Made by a program: the position numbers and the translations under genes
Assembly: GCF_036924645.1 (NCBI RefSeq)
Contig: NZ_JAZHRX010000001.1
Location: 2,480,001-2,544,000, forward strand
Direction of reading: 5' to 3'
Source: Bradyrhizobium sp. AZCC 2176
Lineage (GTDB): Bacteria > Pseudomonadota > Alphaproteobacteria > Rhizobiales > Xanthobacteraceae
DNA length: 64,000 bases
In this document: piece by piece, positions 17,340-27,100 of the stretch
Position numbering within the stretch: position 1 is the first letter of the stretch
Layout: the number at the start of each line of letters is the position of its first letter
The notes under the pieces: model-generated
Told to the model about the DNA's origin: nothing
The model's database searches: none
The model's input: the letters and a program-made list of their open reading frames with translations, nothing else

Positions 17340-19598
17340 CTATCGCCGCTTCACCGTCAGTTTCGCTGCGCCTTTGTTGCTTCGATAAAGGAGATCATAG
17401 AACCCGGGTATGCCGAGCACGGCATCGTTGACGAAGATAAACAGTTCGCCTTCGCGAGTTGGCTTGATGGGGCTTTCGATCACGGAATCAGCAGGATCAG
17501 GATCGAGAAAGGCCTCTTCCCCGCCAACGTCGCCATAGCGCAGAACGATCCTGAACCAGTCCCTGGTCAATTCGCGGCGCAGCGGCACGCCGAGCCCGAG
17601 CAGGATCCGTTGATTCCAGGTCGGCTGGTCCGTGGGCGAGAAGCCACCGAACGGAACCTTGATCGCGGCATCGTACCAGGGCTCCGACAGCACCGGTTCG
17701 ACCTTCACCGTGTATCTGGCTCCGCCGCCATCGAGATGAATGCCCGTCGGCTTGCAAAGGTCCGACGTCTTGAATTCGACGGTCACCGTTTCTCCCCTTG
17801 CAAGACCTTTGGTTTCCGCGCTTGGCGTGCAGGTAAAACCGGCAACGTCCTGGACGTTGTAGAGCAGGCGGTTGACGAGGGCCAACCCGATATAAACGAA
17901 CAACAGGGCAAAGAATGCGGGTGCCCATCTGCGCTTCAGCTCCTCATGCAGCGCAATGTAGAATTTGCTGCTGCGAAGCCGGTAGACCAAATCATCGGGC
18001 AAGCCCGACGGCGCAGAAGAAGTTTTTCGCCAGATCGCCCCCATGCGATCGTCGATGCGGGATGCTATTCGCATTCCCCACAGGTTGAAGAACACGACCA
18101 GGCCGGCAAGCAGCAGGAAGAAAAACGGCGCGCGGGCATAGCCGTCGATCCAGGTAGACGCAAAGTCCGGCAGAAACGCCCCGACGAAGCGAATGATGTC
18201 CGAGACCCACCGGATCGGGCTCGTGAATTCGTCGGAGCGCGTAGCGCCGCTGATCAACGGAAACGCCAGCAGCCAGGCGGTGGCGCCGACGGTAGCGAAG
18301 TAGACGACACGCCGTTTCCAGATTTCGTTCCAGACATGCTCCTGTGCGTCCGCACGCATGTTGGCCGCCTCGATGGTCTCGAATTCATACTGATCCGGCG
18401 TGACGATCTCGCCGTCGGCCTTCACGACATCGTAGACGGCGGGCAGGCCGATGGGCGCATAGGCGTGCGCATTGTTCCTGATTCGCCTGAACACGCTTTC
18501 GTGGATCTTCGGACGTTCGATCGTGACCTCGTCGTCCTCCTTTTTCGCATACCGGTAATTGCAAAGTTGAACGAGTTTTCGTGGACCGTAACGGTAATAG
18601 GCGCCGAGGCCCGCGCGCGGATTGTAAATCCGCCCGTCCTTGTCCGCTCTGGAAACGGCATTCTTGAACGCATCTGGATCGGCGGGCGGATCACCGGTGT
18701 CCGATTTGAATTTCAGACCGCAGCGCTGCGCTTCGTTGAGCATCCAGACCAGCGGAATGTAGGCCAGCGCATCATCTGGATACCCGCCGCCTACATTGGA
18801 ATGCACGCCTGCGAACCAGACCTGGCTGATTTGCTCATCCGCAATGTTGCGCTTCTGATCTGGATCGAATTCCGACGGCGGAACGATCTTTTCATCCCAC
18901 AGCTCGGGATGGAACGTGGTTCGTGCTTCGTCGAGCGAAAGCGCCTGGCATGCGCGCAGGACGCATTTGCGATTCAGCGTGTGATCGGGAAGTTCGAGCG
19001 GAACGATCCACCGGCTGACGCCTCGCGTCATCTCGTCCATCGGCAGGCCATAGGCGGCCACGGTATCCCACACACCGACGAATCGGATGTATTTGACCTC
19101 TCGATTGTCGCGCTTGTCGTACTTGATCGGGAAGAGGAAGTTGCGGATCGCCCGGTACCAGTCCTCCGGATGCCAGGGCCAGACGGTATGGTAGCGTTCG
19201 CTGCGGTATTTCCGGTAGGCCGCGATCGCCTTCTTGTCGAGTTCGCTTTCATTGTCGGCGGACACCAGGCCTTGATTGAGAATCAGGCCGATGACGACGC
19301 GGATCGTGAATGCGCCGCGGCTGAAGCCGAAGCCATAGAGGTTGTCGGTTTCGTCCCTGTAGTTGCGGCATGCAAATTTGTAGATGTCGACGACGTTTCG
19401 TTTCAGGCCAAAGCCGAACGCGCCGCCAAGGATCGCCCACGGCTTGAATGTCGAAGTGCCGACGCCGTCGTCGTAGAAGGCGACCTGATCGTTTCCGGAA
19501 AGATCCAGCGCCTCAAAGGTGCGCCAGACGTTCGTGCGCCAGACCTTGGCCGCGGAATTGCCGGTGCCGTCGGACAGCAAAACGATGTTTCGGCCCAT
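17340..19598 (-). CDS. DUF2235 (alpha/beta-hydrolase-like) membrane protein
   Basis: This 752-residue protein starts at ATG 19598. The N-terminal 340 residues match DUF2235, a predicted hydrolase domain: NIVLLSDGTGN at the start, the nucleophile-elbow-like GFGFSRGAF (GxSxG) near residue 105, VKYIRFVGVWDTVAAYGLP near 180 and VWFAGVHSNVGGGY near 265. The C-terminal part has about three membrane segments (YFATVGATAWLLAFPLIS, FFFLLLAGLVVFFNLWGM, FFALLFVYIGLALVN) followed by a soluble C-terminal domain. Related DUF2235 proteins include type VI lipase effectors, but no secretion genes are near and the membrane anchor argues for a host function. Substrate unknown. Confidence 0.8.
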   Translation of the reverse strand: MGRNIVLLSDGTGNSAAKVWRTNVWRTFEALDLSGNDQVAFYDDGVGTSTFKPWAILGGAFGFGLKRNVVDIYKFACRNYRDETDNLYGFGFSRGAFTIRVVIGLILNQGLVSADNESELDKKAIAAYRKYRSERYHTVWPWHPEDWYRAIRNFLFPIKYDKRDNREVKYIRFVGVWDTVAAYGLPMDEMTRGVSRWIVPLELPDHTLNRKCVLRACQALSLDEARTTFHPELWDEKIVPPSEFDPDQKRNIADEQISQVWFAGVHSNVGGGYPDDALAYIPLVWMLNEAQRCGLKFKSDTGDPPADPDAFKNAVSRADKDGRIYNPRAGLGAYYRYGPRKLVQLCNYRYAKKEDDEVTIERPKIHESVFRRIRNNAHAYAPIGLPAVYDVVKADGEIVTPDQYEFETIEAANMRADAQEHVWNEIWKRRVVYFATVGATAWLLAFPLISGATRSDEFTSPIRWVSDIIRFVGAFLPDFASTWIDGYARAPFFFLLLAGLVVFFNLWGMRIASRIDDRMGAIWRKTSSAPSGLPDDLVYRLRSSKFYIALHEELKRRWAPAFFALLFVYIGLALVNRLLYNVQDVAGFTCTPSAETKGLARGETVTVEFKTSDLCKPTGIHLDGGGARYTVKVEPVLSEPWYDAAIKVPFGGFSPTDQPTWNQRILLGLGVPLRRELTRDWFRIVLRYGDVGGEEAFLDPDPADSVIESPIKPTREGELFIFVNDAVLGIPGFYDLLYRSNKGAAKLTVKRR

Positions 19599-19767
19599 GA
19601 AATTGCCCCCGCCGAGCGATGAGACGACCCTACAATCTCTGGTCTTAGAGCATTGCACGCTCCCCTCGAACAAAAAGAGAGCTGGATCACATCGACGGGG
19701 CAAAAAACGACGAGGCCGCCAAACGGCGGCCTGTCGATGATCCGGTGATTTGCCATAGAAGAAAATC

Positions 19768-19842
<75 letters not shown>

Positions 19843-20319
19843 ATCCGAGATGGCGGCGAACACTCGCCGTCAACGGCAGACGTATGACAAATGCGGACCG
19901 CGAATGCAACAGTCCGCGTGCGGTCAGATGCCACGCGGATCATCCGATTTCATTAACAAAAGGGAGCGAATCGGTCCGAAACAACGCCTGAACGGGGTTT
20001 GCCTACCCCAAACCATACCGGGAACCCAAGGCCAGGCCCATCAGCGTGACGCGGGGCGATTCGAGTCATTTTTTTGAACGAGCCTTCTGCCGCCCCTGTC
20101 AGTTCGTCCGCGCGCCGGAAGCGCCATCGAGGGCCCCCTCAAATGGCGAAGGGCCGTGACGGGGCGAGATCCACAGGGTTCCGATCCACCCGACAGGCGC
20201 CCGCCGATTGAATTTTGTGGCCAAGCCGCCATCTAGCGGATGAGGAACTTCGCGCCTAGCCGTGCTAGAACGGGCCCGAATTCGAAAGACACCTTCCCAG
20301 GACATCAGGCGAGGATACC
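19843..20319. other. 477-base intergenic region
   Basis: This region holds the upstream sequences of tRNA-Gly (minus) and the thioredoxin-like gene (plus). There is a T7 run at 20069-20075 without a convincing stem. No protein-coding frame in it has recognisable features. Confidence 0.5.
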
Positions 20320-21243
20320 GTGACGATAGTTGAGCAGGGCGGCGGCCCGGCACCGCAGGCAGCACCGGATCTGATCAAGGAGACGACCACCCAGACCTTC
20401 GTGAAGGACGTCATCGAGGAGTCGAAGCGGCAGCCGGTGCTGATCGACTTCTGGGCGCCCTGGTGCGGCCCCTGCCGGCAGCTCACGCCCGTTCTTGAAA
20501 AGGCCGTCCGTGCGGCCAAGGGCAAGGTCAAGCTGGTCAAGATGAATATCGACGAGCATCCGGCGATCCCCGGCCAGATGGGCATTCAGTCGATCCCGGC
20601 CGTGATCGCGTTCGTGGGCGGCCAACCCGCCGACGGCTTCATGGGCGCGGTGCCGGAGAGCCAGATCAACGCCTTCATCGACAAGCTCACCAAGGGCATG
20701 ACGGCGCCGGGCGAACCCAATGTCGCGGAAATCCTGCAGGAGGCCGAAGCCGTACTGGCGGACGGCGACCCTGCCGCGGCAGCCCAGATCTATGCCGAGA
20801 TACTGGGTTTCGATGCCACCAATATCGCGGCTCTGGCGGGGCTGGCAAAATGCTACGTGACGACGGGCGCCATCGAACAGGCCAAGCAGACGTTAGCGAT
20901 GGTGCCGGAATCGAAGCGCAACGATGCTGCCGTCAAGGCGGTGCAGGCCTCGATCGACCTTGCCGAGCAGGCCCAGGCGGTCGGCCCGGTCACCGAACTG
21001 GAACAGAAGGTCGCCGCAAACCCGCTCGACCATCAGGCGCGATTCGACCTAGCGACCGCGCTCAACGCGCTCGGCAAGCGCACCGAGGCGACCAACCAGT
21101 TGCTGGAGATCGTCAAGCGCGATCGCAAGTGGAACGATGACGGCGCGCGCAGGCAACTGGTACAGTTCTTCGAGGCGTGGGGCGGCGCCGACGAAGCGAC
21201 CGTCGAGGGACGAAAGCGGCTTTCGACGATTCTGTTCTCGTAG
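20320..21243 (+). CDS. YbbN-like thioredoxin with TPR repeats
   Basis: The 307-residue protein starts at GTG 20320 (GAGG upstream). The N-terminal thioredoxin domain carries the active-site motif WCGPC near residue 50, so unlike some YbbN proteins both cysteines are present. The C-terminal 170 residues are tetratricopeptide-like (EAEAVLADGDPAAAAQIYAEIL, then two further helical pairs ending KRDRKWNDDGARRQLVQFFEAWG). E. coli YbbN (CnoX) is a co-chaperone that guards proteins against oxidation. The next gene encodes a Lon-substrate-binding-like domain, a frequent alphaproteobacterial neighbour. Confidence 0.9.
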   Translation: MTIVEQGGGPAPQAAPDLIKETTTQTFVKDVIEESKRQPVLIDFWAPWCGPCRQLTPVLEKAVRAAKGKVKLVKMNIDEHPAIPGQMGIQSIPAVIAFVGGQPADGFMGAVPESQINAFIDKLTKGMTAPGEPNVAEILQEAEAVLADGDPAAAAQIYAEILGFDATNIAALAGLAKCYVTTGAIEQAKQTLAMVPESKRNDAAVKAVQASIDLAEQAQAVGPVTELEQKVAANPLDHQARFDLATALNALGKRTEATNQLLEIVKRDRKWNDDGARRQLVQFFEAWGGADEATVEGRKRLSTILFS

Positions 21244-21283
21244 GGCGTATTCCGTCGAACCAACGAACTGACCGGGACTGCAG

Positions 21284-21958
21284 ATGCCGATCAATGCCGA
21301 ATACCGCGGACCCGGCGAGCTTCCCGAAATCATTCCGGTGTTTCCGTTGCCGGGCGCGCTGTTGCTGCCGCGCGGCCAGATGCCGCTCAATATTTTCGAG
21401 CCGCGCTATCTGGCGATGGTGGACGACGCGCTGCGCGACGGTCACCGGCTGATCGGGATGATCCAGCCGGATATTTCCCACACCAGGGACGAGGCGAGGC
21501 CCGAGCTGTTCCGGGTCGGCTGCGTCGGGCGCATCACGCAGCTCGCCGAATCCGGCGACGGCCGCTACATCCTCGAGCTGACCGGCGTCGCCCGCTTCAA
21601 GGTGATCGAGGAAATCTCGGCGCTGACCGCATACCGGCAGTGCAAGGTGGACTTCTTTCCCTATGCCGACGATTTCGTCGCGCGCAAGGGCGAAGAGGAT
21701 GTCGACCGCGCGGCATTGCTTGACGTTCTGACCGACTTTCTCAACGCCAACAATCTGAAGGTGGATTGGGAAGGCATCGAGAGCGCGCCGAACGAGGCGC
21801 TGGTCAACGCGCTGGCGATGATGTCGCCGTATGGCCCGGCGGAAAAGCAGGCGATGCTGGAAGCGCCCGACCTGAAGACCCGCGCGGAGATCCTGATCGC
21901 GGTGACCGAAATGGATCTCGCCAAGAAGCGCACCAGCGGCGACACCGGGCTGCAGTAG
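21284..21958 (+). CDS. Lon-protease substrate-binding domain (LON_substr_bdg) protein
   Basis: This 224-residue protein contains only the N-terminal domain type of Lon proteases, with no AAA+ or protease part: LPEIIPVFPLPGALLLPRGQMPLNIFEPRYLAMVDDAL near the start, then GCVGRITQL and YILELTGVARFKVIEEI. It is the stand-alone form found across proteobacteria next to ybbN-like genes, 40 bases upstream here. Role unknown, presumably protein binding or quality control. Confidence 0.88.
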   Translation: MPINAEYRGPGELPEIIPVFPLPGALLLPRGQMPLNIFEPRYLAMVDDALRDGHRLIGMIQPDISHTRDEARPELFRVGCVGRITQLAESGDGRYILELTGVARFKVIEEISALTAYRQCKVDFFPYADDFVARKGEEDVDRAALLDVLTDFLNANNLKVDWEGIESAPNEALVNALAMMSPYGPAEKQAMLEAPDLKTRAEILIAVTEMDLAKKRTSGDTGLQ

Positions 21959-21962
21959 CGCT

Positions 21963-22313
21963 TCAGTAGCCCGCCACGGCGAGCACGACGACGGCACCGA
22001 GCGCTTTCCAGCCAAAACCGCGGCCACGCGACCACCAGGCATTGGCGACGGCGGCAAAGGTATAGACCGCGACGATCGTCACGACGATCCAGTGCCGCGC
22101 GCGCTCCGATCCAAACGAGGGCGCGGCAATCAGCAGCACGCCGCCGCCGATCCATGCCACCGTGCCGGCCTGCCATACGAGGCGGATCAGGGTCCGCAGG
22201 CTCTCCGGCTGGATGGACGCCCTGGCGAACACCTTGGTTTCCCCCAGCACGCCGTGAATCAGAGCCACCGCTATTCCAGCGACACCCGCGCATTGCAGAA
22301 TGAGATCGCGCAT
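21963..22313 (-). CDS. small four-helix membrane protein, TetR-linked
   Basis: This 116-residue protein starts at ATG 22313. Four hydrophobic segments can be seen: LILQCAGVAGIAVALIHGVLG, LVWQAGTVAWIGGGVLLIAA, WIVVTIVAVYTFAAVANAW and ALGAVVVLAVAGY. I do not recognise a named family. It is divergent from a TetR-type regulator, and the shared 78-base gap holds two copies of a CCATACAG-type palindrome, so it is very likely the regulator's target. A longer open frame upstream of the ATG would cross the regulator gene and is not credible. Confidence 0.75.
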   Translation of the reverse strand: MRDLILQCAGVAGIAVALIHGVLGETKVFARASIQPESLRTLIRLVWQAGTVAWIGGGVLLIAAPSFGSERARHWIVVTIVAVYTFAAVANAWWSRGRGFGWKALGAVVVLAVAGY

Positions 22314-22323
22314 CGAAAACGCT

Positions 22324-22341
22324 CCATACAGGACTGTATGG
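22324..22341. promoter_or_regulatory. TetR operator 1
   Basis: CCATACAG (22324-22331), GA, CTGTATGG (22334-22341) is a perfect 8-base inverted repeat just upstream of the small membrane protein start. It matches the site at 22367-22384 at most positions. Confidence 0.7.
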
Positions 22342-22366
22342 TTATGCGCTGCGTTCTGGCGCCTGT

Positions 22367-22384
22367 CAATACAGTAGTGTATGG
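22367..22384. promoter_or_regulatory. TetR operator 2
   Basis: CAATACAG (22367-22374), TA, GTGTATGG (22377-22384) is an imperfect copy of operator 1. Its centre is 43 bases away, about four helical turns. It lies directly before the TetR ribosome binding site, so it probably mediates autorepression. Confidence 0.65.
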
Positions 22385-22391
22385 TAGGAAT

Positions 22392-22928
22392 ATGAACGAT
22401 CAGCTCTCGGCAAAAGACTGGCTCGACCAGGGCCTGAAAGCATTGGCGAGCCGCGGCTTCACCGCGCTGAAGGCGGAACCCTTGGCCAAGGCGATAGGAG
22501 TGTCGCGCGGCAGTTTTTACTGGCATTTCGCCGATATCGGCGCGTTCCATGCTGCGATCCTCGCGCGCTGGCACGAGGTTGCGGCCGAGCAGATCATCGC
22601 CAATGTCGAGGCAGCCTCGAAAGACGAGAACCCGCTCGCGCTGCTGCTCCGGCGCGTGTTCGGCGAGCGCCTGACCCTGGAGAGAGCGGTCCGCACCTGG
22701 GCGAGCGTCGACCCAGCCGCGCGTGCTGCTGTGCAGGCGATCGACCGGCGGCGGCTCAGCTATGTTGGAAGCCTTTTGACGCAATCCGGACTGCCTGCGG
22801 ATGTGGCTCGCGCGCGCGCCCAAATCCTCTATTGGGCTTTTCTCGGCTTTGCCCTGTCGGACCAGCCCTTGCCGAAGGCGCGGCAACAGGCCGTGCTCGA
22901 CGAACTGGTCCGGATCGCCGCATCATGA
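22392..22928 (+). CDS. TetR/AcrR family transcriptional regulator
   Basis: The 178-residue protein starts at ATG 22392 behind GGTAGGAA. The N-terminal helix-turn-helix is plain: [35 protein letters not shown], with the recognition helix SRGSFYWHF at about residues 38-46. The C-terminal ligand-binding domain is variable, as usual. Two palindromes of the TetR-operator type lie between it and the divergent membrane protein. The ligand cannot be predicted. Confidence 0.9.
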   Translation: MNDQLSAKDWLDQGLKALASRGFTALKAEPLAKAIGVSRGSFYWHFADIGAFHAAILARWHEVAAEQIIANVEAASKDENPLALLLRRVFGERLTLERAVRTWASVDPAARAAVQAIDRRRLSYVGSLLTQSGLPADVARARAQILYWAFLGFALSDQPLPKARQQAVLDELVRIAAS

Positions 22929-22977
22929 CAGGCTGCAATCCGATATGCTAAGGACCAGCGCTAGCCGGAGACTGCAA

Positions 22978-23175
22978 ATGAATGCCACGCCCGAACGCCT
23001 CGACGCCACCGTCGATCCAAAATTGCTGGAGATCCTGGTCTGTCCGGTGACCAAGGGTCCGCTCGAATTCGATTCGACGAGGCAGGAACTGATCTCGCGC
23101 TCAGCCAAGCTCGCCTATCCCATTCGCGACGGCATCCCGATCATGCTGCCGGAAGAGGCAAGGAAGATCGACTGA
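22978..23175 (+). CDS. Trm112-like / UPF0434 protein
   Basis: The 65-residue protein starts at ATG 22978 with CGGAGA upstream. It has the short Trm112/UPF0434 pattern: [20 protein letters not shown], then [26 protein letters not shown]. Only one of the zinc-binding cysteines of eukaryotic Trm112 is present, which is usual for bacterial members. Bacterial function is not well established. Confidence 0.9.
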   Translation: MNATPERLDATVDPKLLEILVCPVTKGPLEFDSTRQELISRSAKLAYPIRDGIPIMLPEEARKID

Positions 23176-23238
23176 GGCGAATAGGGAGTGGCGAATAGCG
23201 AATGGCGAAACTTCCATTCGCCATTCCCTATTCGCCCT
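23176..23238. repeat. intergenic repeat, family B, copy 2
   Basis: GGCGAATAGGGAGTGGCGAA (23174-23193) and its inverse TTCGCCATTCCCTATTCGCC (23217-23236) form a long hairpin between convergent genes. It shares its units with 12165-12264. Confidence 0.75.
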
Positions 23239-24459
23239 CTACAGCACCTCGCCCTTCAACAGCCGCGGCACTTCGCCTGACAGTCCCGCGGCCTGGCGGA
23301 TGAACAGGCTCTTCAGCGGTGGCGCGCGATCGACGAGACCGAGCCCGATATCGCGCACGGTCCGCAGCAGCGTCGATTCATTCGAGAACAGGAAGTTCAG
23401 CGAATTGGTGGCGAGCCCCATCGCCATGGTGTCGAAGCGCCGCCAGCGCTGGTAGCGGTCGAGCACATCGGCCTGCCCGGGATCGATGCCGAGCCGGGCC
23501 GCATCGACCACGACTTCGGCCAGCGCCGCGACATCCTTCAGGCCCATGTTGAGGCCCTGCCCCGCGATCGGATGGATCACGTGCGCGGCATCGCCGACGA
23601 GCGCCAGCCGCTCGGCGATGAACGAGCGCGCAACGAAATAGCCGAGCGGAAATGCGCGCGGCTTGTCCAGCGCCCTGATCTCGCCAAGGTGCAACCCGAA
23701 GCGCTTCTCGAGTTCATCGTGGAATTCGGCTTCGCCAAGCGCGGTGATGCGTGCGGCTTCAGCGCGATTCTCGGACCACACCAGCGACGAGCGCTTTCCG
23801 GTCAGCGGCAAGATCGCGAACGGACCTGCGGGAAGAAAATGCTCTTCGGCGCGGCCGTGATGATCCCGCTCATGGCCGACGGTGACGACGATGCCGGATT
23901 GATCGTAATCCCAGCCATGGGTGGTGATGCCGGCGCGCTCGCGCAGCCGCGAGCGTGCGCCATCGGCAGCCACCAGCAGGCTTGCCTCGACCACATTGCC
24001 ATCCGCGAGCGTCACGGTGACACCATCGGAGCGTGAATCGTAGGTCGAAATCGCCGTGGCCCGGAGATCAACGCCTTCAGCCTCGGCACGCGCGACCAGC
24101 GCATCGATCAGCCGGCGGTTTTCGACCATGTGGGCGAAGGGTTCGCCGGGCTCGACATCTCCCGCAAAGGTCAGGAACACCGGACGGGTGGCATCCTCCA
24201 GCCTGGAATCGGTGACGACCATGTCGAGGATGGCTTGCGAATCCCCTGCTACCTGGTCCCAGACGCCGAGCGCCTCGAACAACCGCCGGCATGCGGCGAC
24301 AATGGCGGTCGCCCGCGGATCGCGGCTTGGCCGCGTGGCAAGTGCCGGATCGGCCACGATGACTGGAATATCCGCGCCAAGGCCCTGACGGAACGCCAAC
24401 GCCAGCGCCAACCCGGCAAAGGCGCCGCCGCAGATGACAATGCTTCGCTGTGCCGCCAT
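23239..24459 (-). CDS. UbiH/UbiF/COQ6-type FAD-dependent hydroxylase
   Basis: This 406-residue flavoprotein monooxygenase starts at ATG 24459. The FAD-binding N-terminus is SIVICGGAFAGLALALAF; the second FAD-contact motif is LVGDAAHVIHPIAGQGLNMGLKD near residue 285, diagnostic for the UbiH/COQ6 family. VAADGARSRLRERAGI is the DG motif. It probably hydroxylates the ubiquinone ring precursor. Which ring position it serves (UbiH, UbiF, UbiL type) cannot be told from the sequence alone. Confidence 0.88.
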   Translation of the reverse strand: MAAQRSIVICGGAFAGLALALAFRQGLGADIPVIVADPALATRPSRDPRATAIVAACRRLFEALGVWDQVAGDSQAILDMVVTDSRLEDATRPVFLTFAGDVEPGEPFAHMVENRRLIDALVARAEAEGVDLRATAISTYDSRSDGVTVTLADGNVVEASLLVAADGARSRLRERAGITTHGWDYDQSGIVVTVGHERDHHGRAEEHFLPAGPFAILPLTGKRSSLVWSENRAEAARITALGEAEFHDELEKRFGLHLGEIRALDKPRAFPLGYFVARSFIAERLALVGDAAHVIHPIAGQGLNMGLKDVAALAEVVVDAARLGIDPGQADVLDRYQRWRRFDTMAMGLATNSLNFLFSNESTLLRTVRDIGLGLVDRAPPLKSLFIRQAAGLSGEVPRLLKGEVL

Positions 24460-24555
24460 GCGATCCTTACCCGGTTACTTCGTCACATTAGACCAGACTT
24501 GCTACCTGATATTAGCTGGGCGAAACAGGGCCGAGAAACAAGGATGGTTAGCTGG

Positions 24556-24655
24556 ATCGTCATTCCGGGGCGCGCGCCAGCGTGAACCCGGAATCCAAAG
24601 GTTTGGCACGAGATTCCGAGTTCGATGCTTCGCATCGCCCCGGAATGACGAAAGA
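24556..24655. repeat. intergenic repeat, family D
   Basis: The ends CGTCATTCCGGGGCG (24559-24573) and CGCCCCGGAATGACG (24637-24651) are inverted copies. Internal CCCGGAATCC is also part of a smaller inverted pair. It lies in the upstream region of tesB. Confidence 0.75.
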
Positions 24656-24676
24656 ATTCAACTGAAAGCACTCCCA

Positions 24677-25537
24677 ATGTCCAAGGGCCTTATTGACCTG
24701 ATTTCCATCCTCGATCTCGAACAGCTCGAGGTGAACCTGTTCCGCGGCAACAGCCCGAAAACGAGCTGGCAGCGGGTGTTCGGCGGACAGGTGATCGGAC
24801 AGGCGATGGTGGCGGCATGCCGCACCGTCGAGGGCCGCCTGCCGCATTCAATCCATTGCTATTTCATCCTGCCCGGCGATCCGCAGATCCCGATCATCTA
24901 CCAGGTCGAGCGGCTACGTGACGGCAAGAGCTATTCGACCCGTCGCGTCACCGCTATTCAGCATGGCAATGCGATCTTCTCGATCATGGTGTCGTTCCAT
25001 GCGGAAGAGGAAGGCGCGTTCAACCATCAGGAAAAGATGCCGGATGTCCCGCCGCCGGAAAAGCTCACGGCGGAAGAAGTATCGAAGCAGCCGATGTTCC
25101 GCGAGATGCCGGAATTCATCCGCCGCTATTACGAATCCGACCGGCCGATCGAATTGCGCCCGGTCGAGCTCGGCCGCTATTTCGGCCAGAAGATCGACGA
25201 CGGGCGCATCCATGTCTGGATCCGCACCGCGGCCAAGCTGCCCGACGATCCAGCGCTGCATTTGTGCGCGCTGGCCTATGCGTCGGATTTCTCGCTGCTC
25301 GATGCGGTGATGGCGCGCTACGGCCGCACCCTGTTCGACAAGCGCATGATGCCGGCGAGCCTCGATCACGCCATGTGGTTTCACCGGCCGTTCCGCGCCG
25401 ACGAATGGCTGCTCTACGCGCAGGACTCGCCAAGCGCACAAGACGGCCGCGGATTGACCCGCGGCCTGATCTTCAAGCCCGACGGCAGATTGGTGGCATC
25501 GGTGGCCCAGGAAGGCTCGGTGCGCCAGCGCAAGTGA
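24677..25537 (+). CDS. tesB: acyl-CoA thioesterase II
   Basis: This 286-residue protein starts at ATG 24677. It is a double hotdog-fold thioesterase of the TesB type: FRGNSPKTSWQRVFGGQVIGQAMVAA near residue 20, SIHCYFILPGDPQIPIIYQVERLRDGKSYSTRRV near 58, then the second domain with ALAYASDFSLLDAVMARYG and SLDHAMWFHRPFRADEWLLYAQDSPSA. It hydrolyses fatty acyl-CoA in the cytoplasm. The length is the normal TesB length. Confidence 0.93.
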   Translation: MSKGLIDLISILDLEQLEVNLFRGNSPKTSWQRVFGGQVIGQAMVAACRTVEGRLPHSIHCYFILPGDPQIPIIYQVERLRDGKSYSTRRVTAIQHGNAIFSIMVSFHAEEEGAFNHQEKMPDVPPPEKLTAEEVSKQPMFREMPEFIRRYYESDRPIELRPVELGRYFGQKIDDGRIHVWIRTAAKLPDDPALHLCALAYASDFSLLDAVMARYGRTLFDKRMMPASLDHAMWFHRPFRADEWLLYAQDSPSAQDGRGLTRGLIFKPDGRLVASVAQEGSVRQRK

Positions 25538-25540
25538 GCA

Positions 25541-26428
25541 TTAGCCGTTGGCCGATGCGCCTCTCTCAGCCAAAACAGTCTGCGACGCCAGCCACTGTGA
25601 GATCCATCGATACACCCACGGTATCGGGATGATGAAGATGCTGGCGAAAGCCGCCACGATTGCGCGCCACAGAAACTCCAGGCCGCTGCCAATGAAGAGG
25701 ACTTCGCGCCGCGTGCCCTGGATGTTCCGGCAAAACCAGCGCATCCAGGCAACGTAAACCCAGGCCCAGCCGATGATGGTGATGACGGAGATAGCCGCAA
25801 GAATGGTCCAGCCGAGGTAAGTCCAGATCGGGCCGGAGAAAGTGAGCTCGAGTGGTTGCCCGTTGGACGCGAGATTCGCGATGAACCATTTGAGAAACAA
25901 CCAGTACAGGGCCATCTGAACGAGGATCATCAGGTTGCTGAGCAATTGGCTGCCGATCATGCCAACGCCAATCATGAGAACGACGAAGCCAAAATACCAG
26001 GGAACGATGGTCATCGCCTCGCCCAAGAAGCCTAGATTCGGTCTTCCCGGCACGCGCACGCACGAGACGATCCATTTGCTGAACCACACCACGACCCATG
26101 GGCCCGGGATGATGAAGATGAGACCGACCACGAGCACCAGAAAGCGCCACGTAAACTCCAGGATCCCGAAGTCGATCGACAGCGGACCTCCGCTATAGCT
26201 CCCGGCCATGGACGGTGGGCCACCGGGATGCGGCATGAAGGGCGGACCTGAGCCGCCGGGTACCAGGCCGGGAATGTCGCCGGCCCGCTGCCAGCCCGAC
26301 ATCCCCTCGGTCCAGACCAACGTATCCGCGCTGACCGTGCCCCGGGTAATGAGGTCGCGAAGCTGGGCTTCCGGATAAGGGCCCTGTTGCTGGCCGCTGG
26401 ATGCATAAAACCACGATCGGTTCGACAT
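25541..26428 (-). CDS. GYF-domain (GYF_2) multi-span membrane protein
   Basis: This 295-residue protein starts at ATG 26428, where MSNRSWFYASSGQQQGPYPE opens a GYF_2 domain (residues 5-55, with WTEGMSGWQRAGDIPGL). A Pro/Gly-rich linker follows, then about six hydrophobic segments with repeated Trp residues, resembling DUF898-type membrane proteins (LASNGQPLELTFSGPIWTYLGW). GYF domains bind proline-rich peptides, so this may be a scaffold in the inner membrane. No specific role is known. Confidence 0.8.
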   Translation of the reverse strand: MSNRSWFYASSGQQQGPYPEAQLRDLITRGTVSADTLVWTEGMSGWQRAGDIPGLVPGGSGPPFMPHPGGPPSMAGSYSGGPLSIDFGILEFTWRFLVLVVGLIFIIPGPWVVVWFSKWIVSCVRVPGRPNLGFLGEAMTIVPWYFGFVVLMIGVGMIGSQLLSNLMILVQMALYWLFLKWFIANLASNGQPLELTFSGPIWTYLGWTILAAISVITIIGWAWVYVAWMRWFCRNIQGTRREVLFIGSGLEFLWRAIVAAFASIFIIPIPWVYRWISQWLASQTVLAERGASANG

Positions 26429-27015
<587 letters not shown>

Positions 27016-27100
27016 GATATCACCGAATTCAAGGCGCGATGGCAACGACGCCGAGAAGCCAAGAAACGACAACGACACGACAACAGGCCGGGGGAATTCC

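Noticed and set aside
17214..19622. Open frame of about 800 codons on the plus strand
   Set aside because: It is the antisense of the DUF2235 gene, has no recognisable domain and no ribosome binding site, and results from high G+C codon structure.
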